64,000 nucleotides of DNA from Psoroptes ovis (taxonomy: Eukaryota > Arthropoda > Arachnida > Sarcoptiformes > Psoroptidae): the NCBI GenBank assembly GCA_002943765.1, contig PQWQ01000003.1, forward strand, positions 3,409,501-3,473,500. The letters run 5' to 3'. The notes beneath the pieces were generated by a model. It had not been told where the DNA came from and made no database searches. It worked only from the letters and a program-made list of their open reading frames with translations. How positions within the stretch are numbered: position 1 is the first letter of the stretch; every line of letters starts with the position of its first letter. The position numbers were made by a program, and so were the translations under genes. Positions 1-13,516 of the stretch are shown here, one piece after another.

Positions 1-14
1 CATTTGTTTTTTAG

Positions 15-2070
15 ATTTAAAATTCAAAATCAATGAGAGTTACACTCAATATTGCCGTAATCATGATTCGATGCATACATTGTTGAAATATTATGAAGGT
101 TTGTTATTGATTTTCATATGTCAATTTTAATTGACCAGAGATGTTTCAATTTTCTTCTATTCATAGGAAACAAAATTTCGCAAAGTTATATCAAAAATTG
201 CCTGGGAAGAATACAAGAACAAACAAATTGTTTTGATCTATCATCGATGTGGATAAAACCAGTGCAAAGAATATTGAAATATCCATTATTATTGAATGAA
301 TTATTGAAACATACTGAAAATGATCATGTTGATTATGAACCATTAAAAATGGCCATACAAATGATTACCGATATTGCAACTCGTATCAACGAACATAAAC
401 GGCGGCAAGATTTAATTGAAAAATATTGCCGTAAAAAAGATCCGACCATAGCCCAAAAGTTACGAAATTTATCAAGACATTCAGTGATGAAAAAGAGTAC
501 ACGGTTAAAATATCGTATCCTATCGACAATATTTCATGCATCAAGTGTCATCGATAAAGATTATGATGCTGCATTGAGTTCATTTAATGAAATGGAAAAA
601 AATATCCGAACATTTGTTGAAAATTTAAAAGAATTCCTTGATTCATTATCTAAATTTAATATTGAAATATTGTCAACAATGGAATCATTCAATGAATATG
701 GAAATTTTCGTCATCATCCACGTTTTCATTTTGAAAAAATACGTCAAAAATATTTGCTAATATATCGTGATTTGTTTGATAAATTTAAAAAATCAATCGA
801 AAACAATGTCATTAAAACATTGGTAATTTTATTGGAAAAATTTTCAAGTCCAAAACGATTAATCGAAAAACGTAATGATAAACGTTTAGATTTTGAAGCT
901 GGCCTAAAGAAATTTGCACCAAATTCTGACAATTTACATGTGCTGAAAAATACATTCGATGCATTAAATCAGCAATTATTAGACGAGTTGCCGATTTTAA
1001 CAAGTACATCGATAAAAATATTTGAAAATCGAATCAAAAAATTTTTGTATGAATATAAACACTTTATTGGCTTAGTGGCAAAAAATCAATTAGATTTATA
1101 TGAATTGCCACTGATTAATAATGCTAAATTTGAGTATTTTTCTGACATTGAACAAACATTTCGAATCAAATATAATTTAAATTTTGAACAAATGTTAAAA
1201 GACTTTACATTATTACATACAAGTAGTTTTCAAGATGCATCATCATCATCATCATCATCGACTTCATCATTTCCTCGATTCGGTTCAAAACGTAGTAGTA
1301 ATACATGGAAAAATGCCGTGCCGATCAAAACAATAGGTCCAAATACTGAAAATCAACAGTCATTCACTCCGTCTTCGAGCAGTAAAGCTGAACAATCATC
1401 ATCTGTTAATCAAATGCAACAAGAATCTCATCGAAAAATACTCATGAAGAAATATTCTGCAGAAAATTTATATAATGTACTGAAAAATTACGAACCATGT
1501 GATATACTCGAAATTAATGTGAACAAAAATGATTTGGTTGGTGTTATCAAATACAAAGAACCAAATGGTAATGATAATCGTTGGTATATTGATCGTGGAT
1601 TTGTACAAGGTTTTATACCGAAAAATTTATTAACACCATTCCAAAATCAATGGGAACAACAAGAATCAACGACCATGGAAATGAATCGTTATGATGAAGT
1701 CCCTAATGATGATATCCCAGTAGAAACGCCACGTTATTATTCAACAGTTCCATTATTTGAATATTCTAACCTTGAATCAATCCCAGAATCAGCAAAAACT
1801 ACTGCCGAAAGTAGTAAAAAAATCAATGAACTGAATGAATTTGATCCATTAACCTCTACGTCCACATTCCAAAACAATGATGATGATAATCATTATCTTG
1901 CAGCATATCCATTTAAATCATCAGGATCGAATCAATTATCAGTGAATTATAATGAAGAAGTTCATGTTTTATGTAAACAAGATATGAGCGGTAATCAAGA
2001 ATGGTGGCTATGTGAAAATAAATCCAAACAACAAGGATATGTTCCAGCTAATTATTTGAAGAAAAAATGA
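15..2070 (+). CDS. DNMBP: DH-BAR-SH3-SH3 Rho guanine nucleotide exchange factor, DNMBP/Tuba type (3' part)
   Basis: Two exons are visible, 15-98 and 167-2070, joined across a 68-bp GT-AG intron. The sequence before 15 ends in TTTTTTAG and is the end of a further intron, so the 5' part lies outside the window. The visible part is 661 residues. It begins in the C-terminal half of a DH (RhoGEF) domain, with the typical WIKPVQRILKYPLLLNELL helix near residue 60. An alpha-helical BAR-like region follows (about 125-395), then a Ser-rich linker. Two SH3 domains come last, at about 457-515 and 603-661; the final one ends in GYVPANYLKKK. Tuba-family proteins activate Cdc42 and link membrane curvature and dynamin to actin; the BAR domain replaces the usual PH domain. 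ARHGEF37/38 share this C-terminal order, and without the N-terminal SH3 domains the two groups cannot be told apart here. Confidence 0.82.
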
Positions 2071-2643
2071 ACAAAACATGCATGATGATCATATGAATCA
2101 AATAAGTACGAATATTTTTGTTAATTATTTTTTATTAAATGATTTTATCTTATATTTTATTTTATTAAATTTTTATTCCACAATTATTTTTATTTATTTA
2201 AAATTTTATTTATTTTTTAAAAATATTTGTTTCTCATATTTCTCATGTGTTTTCGAATCAAATCATTTGACCATGAATAATTGAGATTGAATGATGATCA
2301 TTAACCAAAAAAAAGAGAGAAAAAATCAAAAGACATGCAATGAATTAAATATAATGTAATACTTTTGATGAATCAGTGATAATAATAATGATTATGATGA
2401 TGCAAATGTTTGATGATTGAAATGAATGAATGAATGAATAATTAAAATGAATGATTAATTGAAAATTTTGATGAAATTATTGTTTTGTATGTATGAAATG
2501 TATATTTATGAATCTCATTGTGAGTCATTTGAAGTCATTTAATATTTATATTTACACTTTGTGCGCTGATTATTTGACAGTTGACCATTAATTTTTTACT
2601 TTGATGACAGTTTTGAAAAATTAATATTATTTTCCCACATTTT
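2071..2643. other. Convergent intergenic gap between the RhoGEF and Ral 3' ends
   Basis: This stretch holds the 3' UTRs of two genes that point at each other. It is dominated by TTTAT-, AATG- and GATGAT-type low-complexity sequence. AATAAA-like and ATTAAA-like hexamers occur on both strands but none stands out. I see no gene in it. Confidence 0.6.
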
Positions 2644-5600
2644 TCAAAAACAAACACAACAAGTTGAACGTTCTTCTTGTATGACATTTGTATTTCCTTT
2701 GAACATTTCTTGTCCAGACAGTTTTCGTTGATGTATTTCTCTTAGCAGTGCAAAAAATACCTGTTTTTTTTTTTTATTTGAAGATGAAAATTTATTTTTT
2801 TATTTAAATGATTCATTGAATAATGAAAAAAGGGGGCTTACCTCTTTAACATTATAATTAGTTTTAGCCGATGTTTGATATAATGGTACGTTCCATGATT
2901 GTGCCAATTCTCGTGCTTTATCTAAATTGACACGATGTTTACTTTGATCGAGATCAATTTTATTTGCAACCAATATGAATGGTACTTTATCATCATTTTT
3001 TACTCTTAATATTTGTTCCCTATTATTGAATTTGATTATTATTAAATTGATCGAGAACATAGAATAAGTAATAATGATAATTTACCGAAATTCATGTATA
3101 GCATCGAAACTTTCAATTTCAGATATTGAAAATACACATAGAAAACCTTCACCCGAACGAAAATAATTATCTCTAATGGCAGCATAATCTTCTTGGCCGG
3201 CTGTATCCAATATATCGATATGTACATCAACATCATCTAATTGTACTTTTTTCCTATATGAATCTGCTTTTGTTGGTTCATAATCTTCGACAAACTAATG
3301 AAAGAGAAATTTCGATACAATTAATAATATACAAAATTTGAAATAGAAATGAAACAAAACAAATAAATGATAACATTGTTCAATTAACCATTGAACAATC
3401 GAAAACAATGCATCGTTGAGAAATAGATCGATTACAAACAAATACATTGAAAATTCTTGACGAATACAATTTTAATAAATGTAACTATTGATACAAATAA
3501 TGAATTGAATCAAAATGAATGAAAGACATTGAACATTTCCTCAATTAGATTGTCATAATTTGTACAAGTGATTCAAGTACAGTGTATATGTGTTTCATTT
3601 AACTTTTTGATGGTCAATGATTCATTTGAAATGAAATGAATGAAACTTTCAACTTCCTTCTTAAGACATTCTTAAGATTGTTATTATCATTATATTTTCA
3701 TATAAAATGAAAACATTTGATTCAAAAAAAAAAAAAAAAAAATGGTGAAATGAAATGTTTATTTATTTATTCAGTGACATGTATCGATAATGATAACAAT
3801 AATAATAAAAATAGTGAACAATACTAAGAGGATCAAGGATGTTAACTTGCATCCATTCATTCATCCATTTATTTATTTATTTCATTATTGGTGCATTCAA
3901 ATAAATGAAATTCAAGTTAATAAATAAATGAAAATGAAACAAATCAATGAATGAAATATTTAAAACAATCAAATTTTTCAATCAAAAAATTTATCAATGA
4001 ATGAATTGAATGATTTAACAGAGAGAAATAAGGTCAAAATATACATTGAAATAGAAATAAATTGAAATACAAAAAAACAATGAATTTGATTAGATTTGAA
4101 ATTCTTAATTCAAATAATTGATTGTACATCATTACACCATCATGAAATATCAATTAAAAAATTAATCATAATTAAAATTGCTTGAATTCTTGCTTCAAGG
4201 ATTTAATTAATTAAACATTTTTTTCAATAATTTGTAAATCAAATTATGAATATGTGTGATAATTGAACGATAAAATTTAATGAATAATGAAAAAATAGGG
4301 CAAATATTTACAAATATTTTATATTAGATTCAATTCGACCACATTACAATCGTAAATTTCTGTTTTGCTTAACATAACCGAATAACGATACGAAAAATGT
4401 GAAAATGTCCCGATCACGCTCGGGATTGGCCAAATTTAGGTTGCTGATTTGACCAGGATGTGAAAAGTGATTGTTGAAAGATATGAATACAATAGAATAA
4501 TGCCTGATTATCTTTATTGTATTTCATTTCATTAATTCATTTTTTATGTATCTTATTTTAAGGTGAAAACAAATTAAACAGCGTCACATACACATACATA
4601 CACACAAACAAACACACCAACGATGTATGTAATTACAAGGTTTAAAAATAAAATTTTCTTCCCCACACACATATATGATTATGAATCTAATCGTTTTAGA
4701 TTCATTCACATAATTATATTATTATTATTATTTTTATTCAAACATTTATTTCTTTCGAGATAAAACATTTGATTATAAATAATGTTGTTGTTGCATAATA
4801 ATTTGACAAAACAAAACAACGTAGGAAGCAAATTTAAGCCTTTTTCACAAATATTTTTCAAGCCAAAAATACCGGCCACGGTGTGAAATCGTAAGAGTCT
4901 TCACCAGTGATTTGAGATTGTATCTATTGTTTTCAGGGGAAATCTTGCGAAAATTCGATGTAAATTTGCATAAGGTTACGAATTATGAAGACAAATGTGA
5001 GGTATATGAAATTTGATTCATCAAACAACGAATCAACGACCCTAAAAACAAGTAAAAACTATGTAATCCAAAGCAATCTAAGATATAAGATTTGTGAAAA
5101 TGAAATTTTTAGATTAAAAATTAATTCCTGAGAAATGCGAGAAAACTGTCAAATATTAAAATTTGAAACAAATTTGAATGAATTGAATTGAATTCCCTTG
5201 AAATTTTGGAACAATTTTGAGAAAAAAATTTCTGAAAAATTCTCGGATTTAATAAAATCATCATCGTTTCACTAGAAATGATAATATTGACAAATAATTT
5301 TTATGAGCAGAAACTACTAAAAATCTTTGCATTTCATGGCTGTTGCTATATCCAGGTGCTTTTTGCGTTGGCGTATTGGTACAAATGAATTTTTTTCATT
5401 TGAAAAATTCACAAATTAAATTTGTGAATTCACGATAAAATGTGAAAAAAATTGATTTTTTTCTTTGGAAATTTTTGCCCAAAAATTCAAATTTCAAATT
5501 GAAACGTTGGCCTAAAAACTAATTCATTGATTTGCATCACTGAAGCAAAAAAAAAGGCCGAAATTCACTCTGTCCTCATTGAATTTTCACAAATCAATTT

Positions 5601-7349
5601 TCATGTTTTAAATATGAAAATTCTTATAAAAATCATTAATTTTTTGGCCATAAAAAATTAATTGAAATTAATGGCAGATGAATGGACCACGGTAAAATTA
5701 TAACCGTTTGACCATTTTTCTCATGATTTGAACCTTATATAATTGATTTGACGGATCATTTACCGACAACAATAGAAATTGAATTCAAATTAATTTCCTC
5801 GACAATAATCGGACCATGTCGATGAATATGAATAATGAATTATATGAATGAAGATGCAAAATGTCTGGACATGGTCCATCATCATTATTATTTGCATTAT
5901 TGTTTGATGCAACAAATTATATAAAAAAAAAATTTTGATTGATTAAAACATATGATGTTTTACATCATCGTCAAAATTTGTTGAGTTTTTTTGTTTGTTT
6001 GTTTTGTACATCAAAATAATAATAATAATGATGATCATCATCATCATTATAATAATATTATTATGATCATCATCATCATATAACAATGCATGATGATGTA
6101 AAACATCTGGACATGTTTTTTTTTTTGTTTGTTCATATTTCAACAAATTTGTTTCATTTCATTTTCATTTCAATTCATTTTTGATTAAATTTTTTGAGCA
6201 GAACGAAAAAGGTCAAATTTGTTTCTTATTTTTTCTTGTGTGTGTGTAAGTGTGCCGTGATGATATTATTTGAATAATAACATTGTTTGAATAATAATAA
6301 TATTTGAAAATAATTAAAAATTGAATATAAATCATCATTGATTTGTTTCTTTTAATGCTTTTTTCATTCATTTAATTTTGATATTCATATGTCAAACATC
6401 AAATCATTGAATTTGAATTATTGTCCTTAATTTTGCATATTTTTCAATATTCATATACATGAATATGTTTGATTGAAACAATTTCGAAAAAATTCAAATT
6501 TGATTCAAATTTGAAATGTTTTGAAATTGGAATTTGATTTTCTTAGTTTTCTCATTTGTAACTAAAGAATTTGATCTTTTGCAGAAAAGATTTCTTTCAA
6601 AGAAAATAAGAAAAAAACAATGATCATGTCACGATCATTGATTATGATTATTATTGAACATTATTATTTTGTACGAGAGTAATGCTCGATGGATCGATTA
6701 ATTTGAATCGTGTGTGTATACTTTGAGATTTGCAATGATTTTCAATAACGAGATTCAATATCATTAACACTTTTCAAATAATTAGCAAACATTAAAAAAC
6801 GATCAAATTTATAATTAGATCCAATTACAAAATCATCAATGTTCAGTATTTGATGTATTCGTGTGTAATTGTGTAATAATTTGCATTTAAATGTGTGCGA
6901 ATGAACACCTTTTAATGATTTTTAATGAATCTTAATGATTCAAGAAATCAATTCATTTTTCACATTAAAAAATATGTCAGAAAAAATTAAAAATACATTA
7001 CCTCATCATACATAAATTGTAATGTTAGCGCTGATTTACCGACACCACCTGAACCGACCATAATTACTTTATGTACAGGTATCGGTAATTGTGATGGTTG
7101 ATTAGCAATTATTGATGATTGTTGATTTGATGAATTCACAGGATGTACTGTCGATGTTTTCATTGAATTTTCATCTTTTGTAAATGTTCTATATGTAATT
7201 GAAAGAAAATATTAAAAGAACATCAATAAATATGGTTCAAAAAACTTTAAAAAACAAACATCTTACCTGATAGCCAAAGCTCGACATCTTTCATAAAATG
7301 ACCTGGTCGATTCAACAGTTTGTGCATAAAATTTACGTACATTATCCAT
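2644..7349 (-). CDS. RALA: Ras-like GTPase Ral (RalA orthologue)
   Basis: Five coding exons on the minus strand: 7349-7267, 7188-7002, 3294-3086, 3019-2842 and 2760-2644. All junctions are GT-AG and keep phase (774 nt, 257 residues). The G domain is complete: P-loop GSGGVGKS, the Ral effector stretch YEPTKADSY, DTAGQEDY in switch II, NKID and ETSAK-like QTSAK. The KVIMVGSGGVGKSALTLQF and RDNYFRSGEGFLCVFS stretches are diagnostic of Ral rather than Ras or Rap. Ral controls exocyst-dependent secretion and endocytosis at membranes. Two features are odd. About 50 extra residues precede the G domain, beginning MDNVRKFYAQ. The C-terminal tail (ending STCCVCF, a CaaX box with Phe) lacks the basic run usual in Ral. 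An inner start at the Met of MKTSTVHP in exon 2 is possible. Intron 3295-7001 is exceptionally long for this window. Confidence 0.9.
3295..7001 (-). other. Long intron of the Ral gene
   Basis: This 3.7-kb intron is roughly fifty times longer than most introns here. It splits the codons after YDE and before FVE, just before the effector loop. It carries AATG- and TTTA-type simple repeats, a CCCGATCACGCTCGGG-type short hairpin near 4415 and two inverted-repeat pairs at 5811-5877 and 5954-6107. I found no nested gene or RNA gene. Its length makes it a candidate for enhancers or an alternative 5' exon, which is inference only. Confidence 0.6.
5954..6107. repeat. Foldback inverted repeat with 16-bp arms
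   Basis: Arm GATGTTTTACATCATC at 5954-5969 is exactly complementary to 6092-6107. The 122-bp spacer contains an AT palindrome at 6049-6064 and GATCATCATC runs that also pair with each other. It could be a small foldback element or chance pairing within trinucleotide repeats. Confidence 0.45.
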
Positions 7350-8631
7350 GTTTAATGTTTAAGGTCTGCTCTAATCGAGTGAATTGATTCAATGAAATAA
7401 ATTAAGTTTAAAACTGAATTTTAGGAAATAATAAAAAAATTAAATTAAAAATAACGAAATTCCAATCAAAACAACAACACACAATAAACAACACCAAAAA
7501 TATAAATATTCGTATATTTTTAGATTCAAAGATTTAGAATTGAAGTACTCTTGTTTCATTCATTTATTTCATTTATTATTATTGTTGTTATTATTTACGA
7601 CGTCGACAACTTTAAACCACCGCAACAACAACAATCACAAAAACAAATGACATTTATATTTGTGATTAGCCAAAAATAAAAATCATCAGCAAAATTTTAA
7701 TGAAAAATGATGGCAATTAACAGTTTTTAAGTGAATACAGTCTATACAATTGTAATGCCTTGATGTTGTGTAAAATGGAATAAAATGAAAATGTCTTGTC
7801 TCGTACTCATCGCCACCATCACCATCAACATCACCTCCATAATCACATCTAATCATAATTAACAGCAGCCAACCACCAAACAACAACAATCAGTCATAAA
7901 ACTATTATTGATATAACTAAATAATAAATTCCTGATTATTTATTTTTAAAAAATTTCTAATCTAAAATTATAAAAGACATTCATTATAACCGTGGCAACC
8001 AACGGTATAATCATCGTTGTTCATCAAGTAATTTATCGTTAAATTATATATCATTAAATCGGGAAAAACTGTTTAAAAAAAGTAAGACATTCATTCAAAC
8101 AAACTAAAACAAACAATCAAGTTAATTTCGATGTCGAATCAAAGATGCAAGAATGGCCAATGATCATTATTACAATGATTTTCATTGATAGACTTTGATA
8201 TATGCCAATAGAAGAGGAATAAAGAAATCATTACTTTGAAGTCATTTGATTTTTAGTAACTTTCAAAGTAACTCAAATGTTTTGATGTTTTTTTGATGAT
8301 TAAATCATTTGAAAACATAAAGCTCTTTGATTGATTGATCGATTTTGTTTGTTTGATTGATTGATTGATTGATTGACTGATTATATCATTGATCGATTAT
8401 CATCATTGATCAAATGTGCTCAAACACAATTAATCAATCATTTATTTGATTATTTTTGTTTGCGCTGCGCTAAATTATTATGCTTTGTATTTGATTATTG
8501 ATAATTGGAAATATCGAAAATCAAAAATGTTAAAAAAAATAAACGATCAAACAAAAAGAATCAAACACATCAAGTGATTGATAATTTCGATTGATTTTGT
8601 ATGATTTGATCGATATCTAGCATGTGGATAC

Positions 8632-8667
8632 TGATCGATCGATCGATCAATCGATCGATTGATCAAT
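8632..8667. repeat. Cluster of GATC palindromes
   Basis: Three perfect palindromes lie end to end: TGATCGATCGATCGATCA (8632-8649), AATCGATCGATT (8649-8660) and TTGATCAA (8659-8666). They sit about 1.3 kb upstream of the Ral start codon. They arise from a GATC/GATT tetranucleotide repeat, so a regulatory role is only a possibility. Confidence 0.6.
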
Positions 8668-11600
8668 TGATTGATTTCCACGCTACAAGGAAACCATGAA
8701 ATTTCGTAATTTCTCCACATCAAATTTTCTTTCCATCTACGATTTCTATAGAAACTCATTTGCATACAATTATGGTCGATTCTCACGTATCATTATTAAT
8801 CCATAAAATTACTTACTTGATGAAATTTCTTCGAAAAATTCAAATGATACAGCAAAACGAAACAGGGTGTTGATGGTGATTGTGATGATGATGATGGTGA
8901 AATAGTTGATCTATTTTTAAATGTTTCAAATGGAAATGATTTGAATAATTGTAATTATTATTTACATTTCAAACACGCACAAACACAGAAAACAAATATT
9001 AATTCACTTGTTTGGCCATGGGTCAGGCAACAAAGATTATGAAAGATGGTGAATTTCAAAAATCTGAAAATCCATAAATAAAAATTGCTGGGAGTTATTT
9101 TCGTTTGTTGCTGCTTTTGCTGGTCAAATCTTGAATTTCAGTTGAATATAATGTTTCGCATGCGATATGTGTGATACATGTGCAACCAATATGATTTGAA
9201 TATGATTTAAACGATTGAAAATCACGAAATTAGGTAAAAAAAAATTTTGGCTCAAATTTTCATATAATTCCAATGATAAAGTGGTGAATGTCTTTAGCAA
9301 ATCTCAATCAGGTGAAACAGTAATGATTAACATATATTTATGTTAATTGTAACATTTCAATTCATTTCAATTATTCATTTTTGAATAATTAATTATTTGT
9401 GCAACGAAAAACACAAAAACGCAATCAATTTCTTCTCTGTTGAACTATTTATGAATAAATGTTTCAATTATACGAATGAGAATATATGAGTTGTGAAGAC
9501 ACAATTGTGGTGTATTTTCCATAAAAAGAAGCAAAACGCCTCGATTTAGATGATTAAAGGTGGTTTTATTTCAGTTTTATTTAAGAAATAAGAATAAATG
9601 AACGATAATTGATTATCATTGATTGAAAGATTGATTGATTGACGATATTATAGAACAAAAATGGTATTTAACCAATTTCGAATCACAATTTTTTCAATTA
9701 TCACAAGCAATTTTGGTTGTTGGATTTTGGTTTTTTGAGTTTTGTATTGTTTTCGGTTATTCAAAAAAAATTCAATCAACCTCAACGGTTATAGAATGTG
9801 AATTGAATACACAATGATGATAATTATGTGCAACGACGACATACAAACACATAAATACTGTTTGAATTGGTTTTTGAATTGTAGATCTCGAATTGAAGTT
9901 AATTGATTTTGAATTTCATTCATACAAACACACATACGAACAATGATTCGGCTAAAATTGATTCAATTAAAAGCCGAATTGTTAGCTTATATTCGGGGTG
10001 ATATTTGTGGCTTTTCAAGTTTGATTACGAATCAAAAATTTTTCTCAAATTTCATCGTTGATGTTGATTCACATTGAAATGAAATAATTTCATTGAATTT
10101 TACTTGAACAATTGATTTAATCAATGAAGATATTTGATTTGTAGTAAATGGCGAATGTCCATTTAAATAAATATCAGCTTGAAACAATGATATTTCAATG
10201 AATTATACACACGCAAACATACCGAATTCAAAATGCAATTGAATTTGATTGAGTCACCACCACCACCAGTTAGTGTATTTGTGTATTTTCTCGTTGAAAC
10301 AAAGAATTGAATGTTTACCATCATCATCATCGATGGATGATTGTCGACCATTACTACCACCACCACCGCCGCCAACATTAACACAACAACTTATGGCCAC
10401 CAACATATGAATTTCACGAAATGAAGAAAAAACCATTAAGCCATTAAAAGAAAATGAATAAACATTTATGATCAACACAAGAGCACACGAAACAGCAAAC
10501 AAACTAACAAGAAATGGCTAAAGAAATGTGGCCAACCTTTGCATTACATTTGATCATAAATAAATGCTTGTGTGTGCGTTTCTCAACCATTATATGGCCA
10601 TTGATTCGTTTTTTTTACATTCATGTATCCATTCATATGCATTCATTCATTTAATTGTGTTGAATGAATGTGAATTTTCTCTTTGAAAAAAATCTTAAGA
10701 TCTCACTTGAAAGAAATATGAAATTCATTTCGTATTTTCAATCAAACGAATCATTGTCTCTCTCTCTCTCTCCGATTTGAAAGAATTAACTTGATTCAAA
10801 TGTTTGGCGATTTGGAGTAAAATCGAGATTCCAGTTTTCCAGTTTGTCTTAAATTATCGTCTGACCACCACCACCACCGCCAACAACAACGACCAAAATA
10901 TGTATCACCACCATTAAAGCTAATATCTTTTGGTCGAAGTAAATAGAAAAATTTCAAATCTTGTTGATACTTGTTGATTTCAATCATCGGGCATTATTTC
11001 CAAAAATATCAAAAATTTTGGACAATTGAATAATAACAAGATTTTGATTGATTTGGCGAAAATAATAGTGGTAATAATAATAATGATAATGATATGATTA
11101 TCATGATGACAATTGAATCTGTTTTGATTTTGATTCAAATTTCAATTTGATTGATTGCTGTATTTATGCAAAACGTATGAATGAATGAAAACAAGAAATG
11201 GAACATTTTCCTAAAAAATTCATTGAAATCTTTCATGTGTTTCTATTTTTTTTTCATTAATCCATTATTTGTCATTCATGATTGTCATTGAAATACATTT
11301 AAAACATTAAAATTGTAGCAATTTCTCTCCACATCTATCACAATGGCTCCATTGATTTCAATCACATTTGATTGCTTTTCATTTGAATAAAATGAAAAGT
11401 ATCAATTGAATTGTGCCTAATGATTCAATTTTTAATCATTTTCTTGTTTATTTTAATTGAAATTTTAGTTTTAATGAAAGTTTTCCCAAATCAAATTAAA
11501 ATGAAAATAAAATTAAATTTAAATCATATTTCAAATAGTAACAAGAAAACAAAAGTAGGGAATTCATTGGTCATTTTGTTATTTCAAATGTTTCAGTATT

Positions 11601-13367
11601 ATTTTATATTCATAAATGTTCAAATGATTTAATTTTAAAACAAAAAAAATAAAAAATAAAATAAAATAAAATAAAAATTACAATAAATTAAGAATTTTTC
11701 AGGTTCAAAGTAAAGCAAAAGCAATAATGACAATTTTTTTTTTTTAAATCATTTTGAATGTTTATTTTTCAAAGCAAAACAAAACAAAAATATTCAAAAT
11801 TTTCAAAAATCAAATCAAATCAATAATTTTTGTTTGTTTAAATAATCAAAGTAAATAATAATAATAATAATTTCGATGAGTTTCGATAACGAATGCCTAA
11901 TTCATTTTGCTGTTTTTTCAAATGATAATTGTGATTTTGAATTCAATAATTAATAATTAATCAATTAATACGATGATAATCAATATTTATGGCACACAAT
12001 TGATTCACGGGTATTCAAATATGATTTTGTCATAATTTTCAATTTTTAAATATAATAACTGAAAGGGGTGAGAATAATGGGAAAATGAAATCTTTTAAAT
12101 TTTTCAAATTAAAATGTGTATGTTTGTATTTGTAGGTGGTGAGTAAATATTAATAAATAAATATATAATTTAATGTATAAATATGTGTAATTTAATGTAT
12201 GTTTGAAACATTTAATAATAATAATAATCTTTATTCATTGATGCTCTGCCTAAATGGCATTTGCACCTTGAAATGTTTGAAACATTGGATTGGTGATGAT
12301 TATGATGATGTGTAAGTAATTTTGAAATTTTAGGTTTGTGTTTCGGGTATTTTTTTGCATCAAAATTTTAATAGAAGTCAAATATCTTTGGGAGTGTTTG
12401 AGGTGTGTGTTGATTCGTTGCCAATGTATCAGATACTAATGATGATGAATTGCTGAATGGTTGCAAATACCTTAAAGCACACGCATTATGACCAACATTT
12501 GTGGTCAAATTAAACTAGTTTTCATTCAATTAAACTGTCAAAATTTACATTTTTTAAAAATCGTAATCTAAATCTAATCACTCATCCACTCTCTCAGTGA
12601 ATTTGAAATAAATGTTTTCATATGTGAATATTGGAATGTTTGACGAAGTATTTGATTGAAACATCCGAAATATTTCAGATATTTCTCATTTCTGACTACA
12701 AAATCCATTAAATCTTGGGAAAATCAAAATAATCTCATCTCTAAAAAACGAGTTTCGTATGTTCACCAGGGGAATGGTTTGAAGCATTTTAACATTTGTA
12801 GCGATTCGAAGTAAATCTTAATGAAGATGCAATGACAGATGATTTGGTGTCGAAGTAAGTGAGAAAAAATCACCGGGAATTTGTGCTCAAAGTGTTTTGG
12901 TTTGAAGTAAAAAATAAGAAATTTCTAATTTCAATTTATATCTTAATAATTATGATTGAATCTAAGTATCAAGTAAGAATGTGAAACAATAATTAATCTA
13001 AATTTTTCAATATCCAAATTATTTGATTGATAATTGTAATTTTGTAATTTAATTTCAATTTCGTATTAAATCTAATTTAATAAATTATGAATGAAAATAA
13101 TGTTACGAAACAAATCAATTTTTCTTTAGGTTTCCGATTAATTACGATGATAATAATCAATGCTTGATGATAATGATGATGATCAAGATGGTGATCATAA
13201 TGATCTTTGATTGATAATAATGATATCAATAATAATAATTATGATGATGATAATAATAATAATAATAATTAATGGTATAACTTGAATTTTAAATTTTCAA
13301 ATTTTAAGCAATTTCACAGCATTAATTTTAAATGATGAATTTTGAAATCAATTTTTGAATATATTAA

Positions 13368-13373
13368 TTTATT
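13368..13373 (-). terminator. Polyadenylation signal of synaptotagmin
   Basis: AATAAA on the minus strand, about 144 nt after the synaptotagmin stop codon and followed by AT-rich sequence. Chosen by position; other hexamers are possible in such AT-rich DNA. Confidence 0.4.
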
Positions 13374-13516
13374 TTTTTTCATTTTGGAATAATTGATAAC
13401 GATCATTGTTGATGATGATGATGAATAATTGATTGATGAATGGTGATGCTGATGATGATCAATGATGATGATGATAATAATAATATTTTTTCGAGCCAAA
13501 TGATTAATCATTAATT

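Larger units (their letters stand above)
7350..13516. other. Non-coding interval upstream of Ral and downstream of synaptotagmin
   Basis: No ORF here has recognisable protein content, and the short open frames are repeat translations. Features seen are TGATTGATTG arrays near 8330-8390, a cluster of GATC palindromes at 8632-8667, short (CT)n near 10758, CCACCACCGCC-type runs near 10256-10375 and 10865-10885, and AAT runs near 12215 and 13230-13270. The Ral promoter and 5' UTR should lie at its low-coordinate end and the synaptotagmin 3' UTR at its high-coordinate end. Untranslated exons cannot be excluded. Confidence 0.6.

Noticed and set aside
4435..4470. TTTAGGTTGCTGATTTG resembling a mariner end
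   Set aside because: No inverted partner (CAACCTAA) lies within reach and no TA duplication is paired with it.
8330..8400. Regular TGATTGATTG array that could suggest a CRISPR-like structure
   Set aside because: A plain tetranucleotide repeat without spacers, in a eukaryotic genome.
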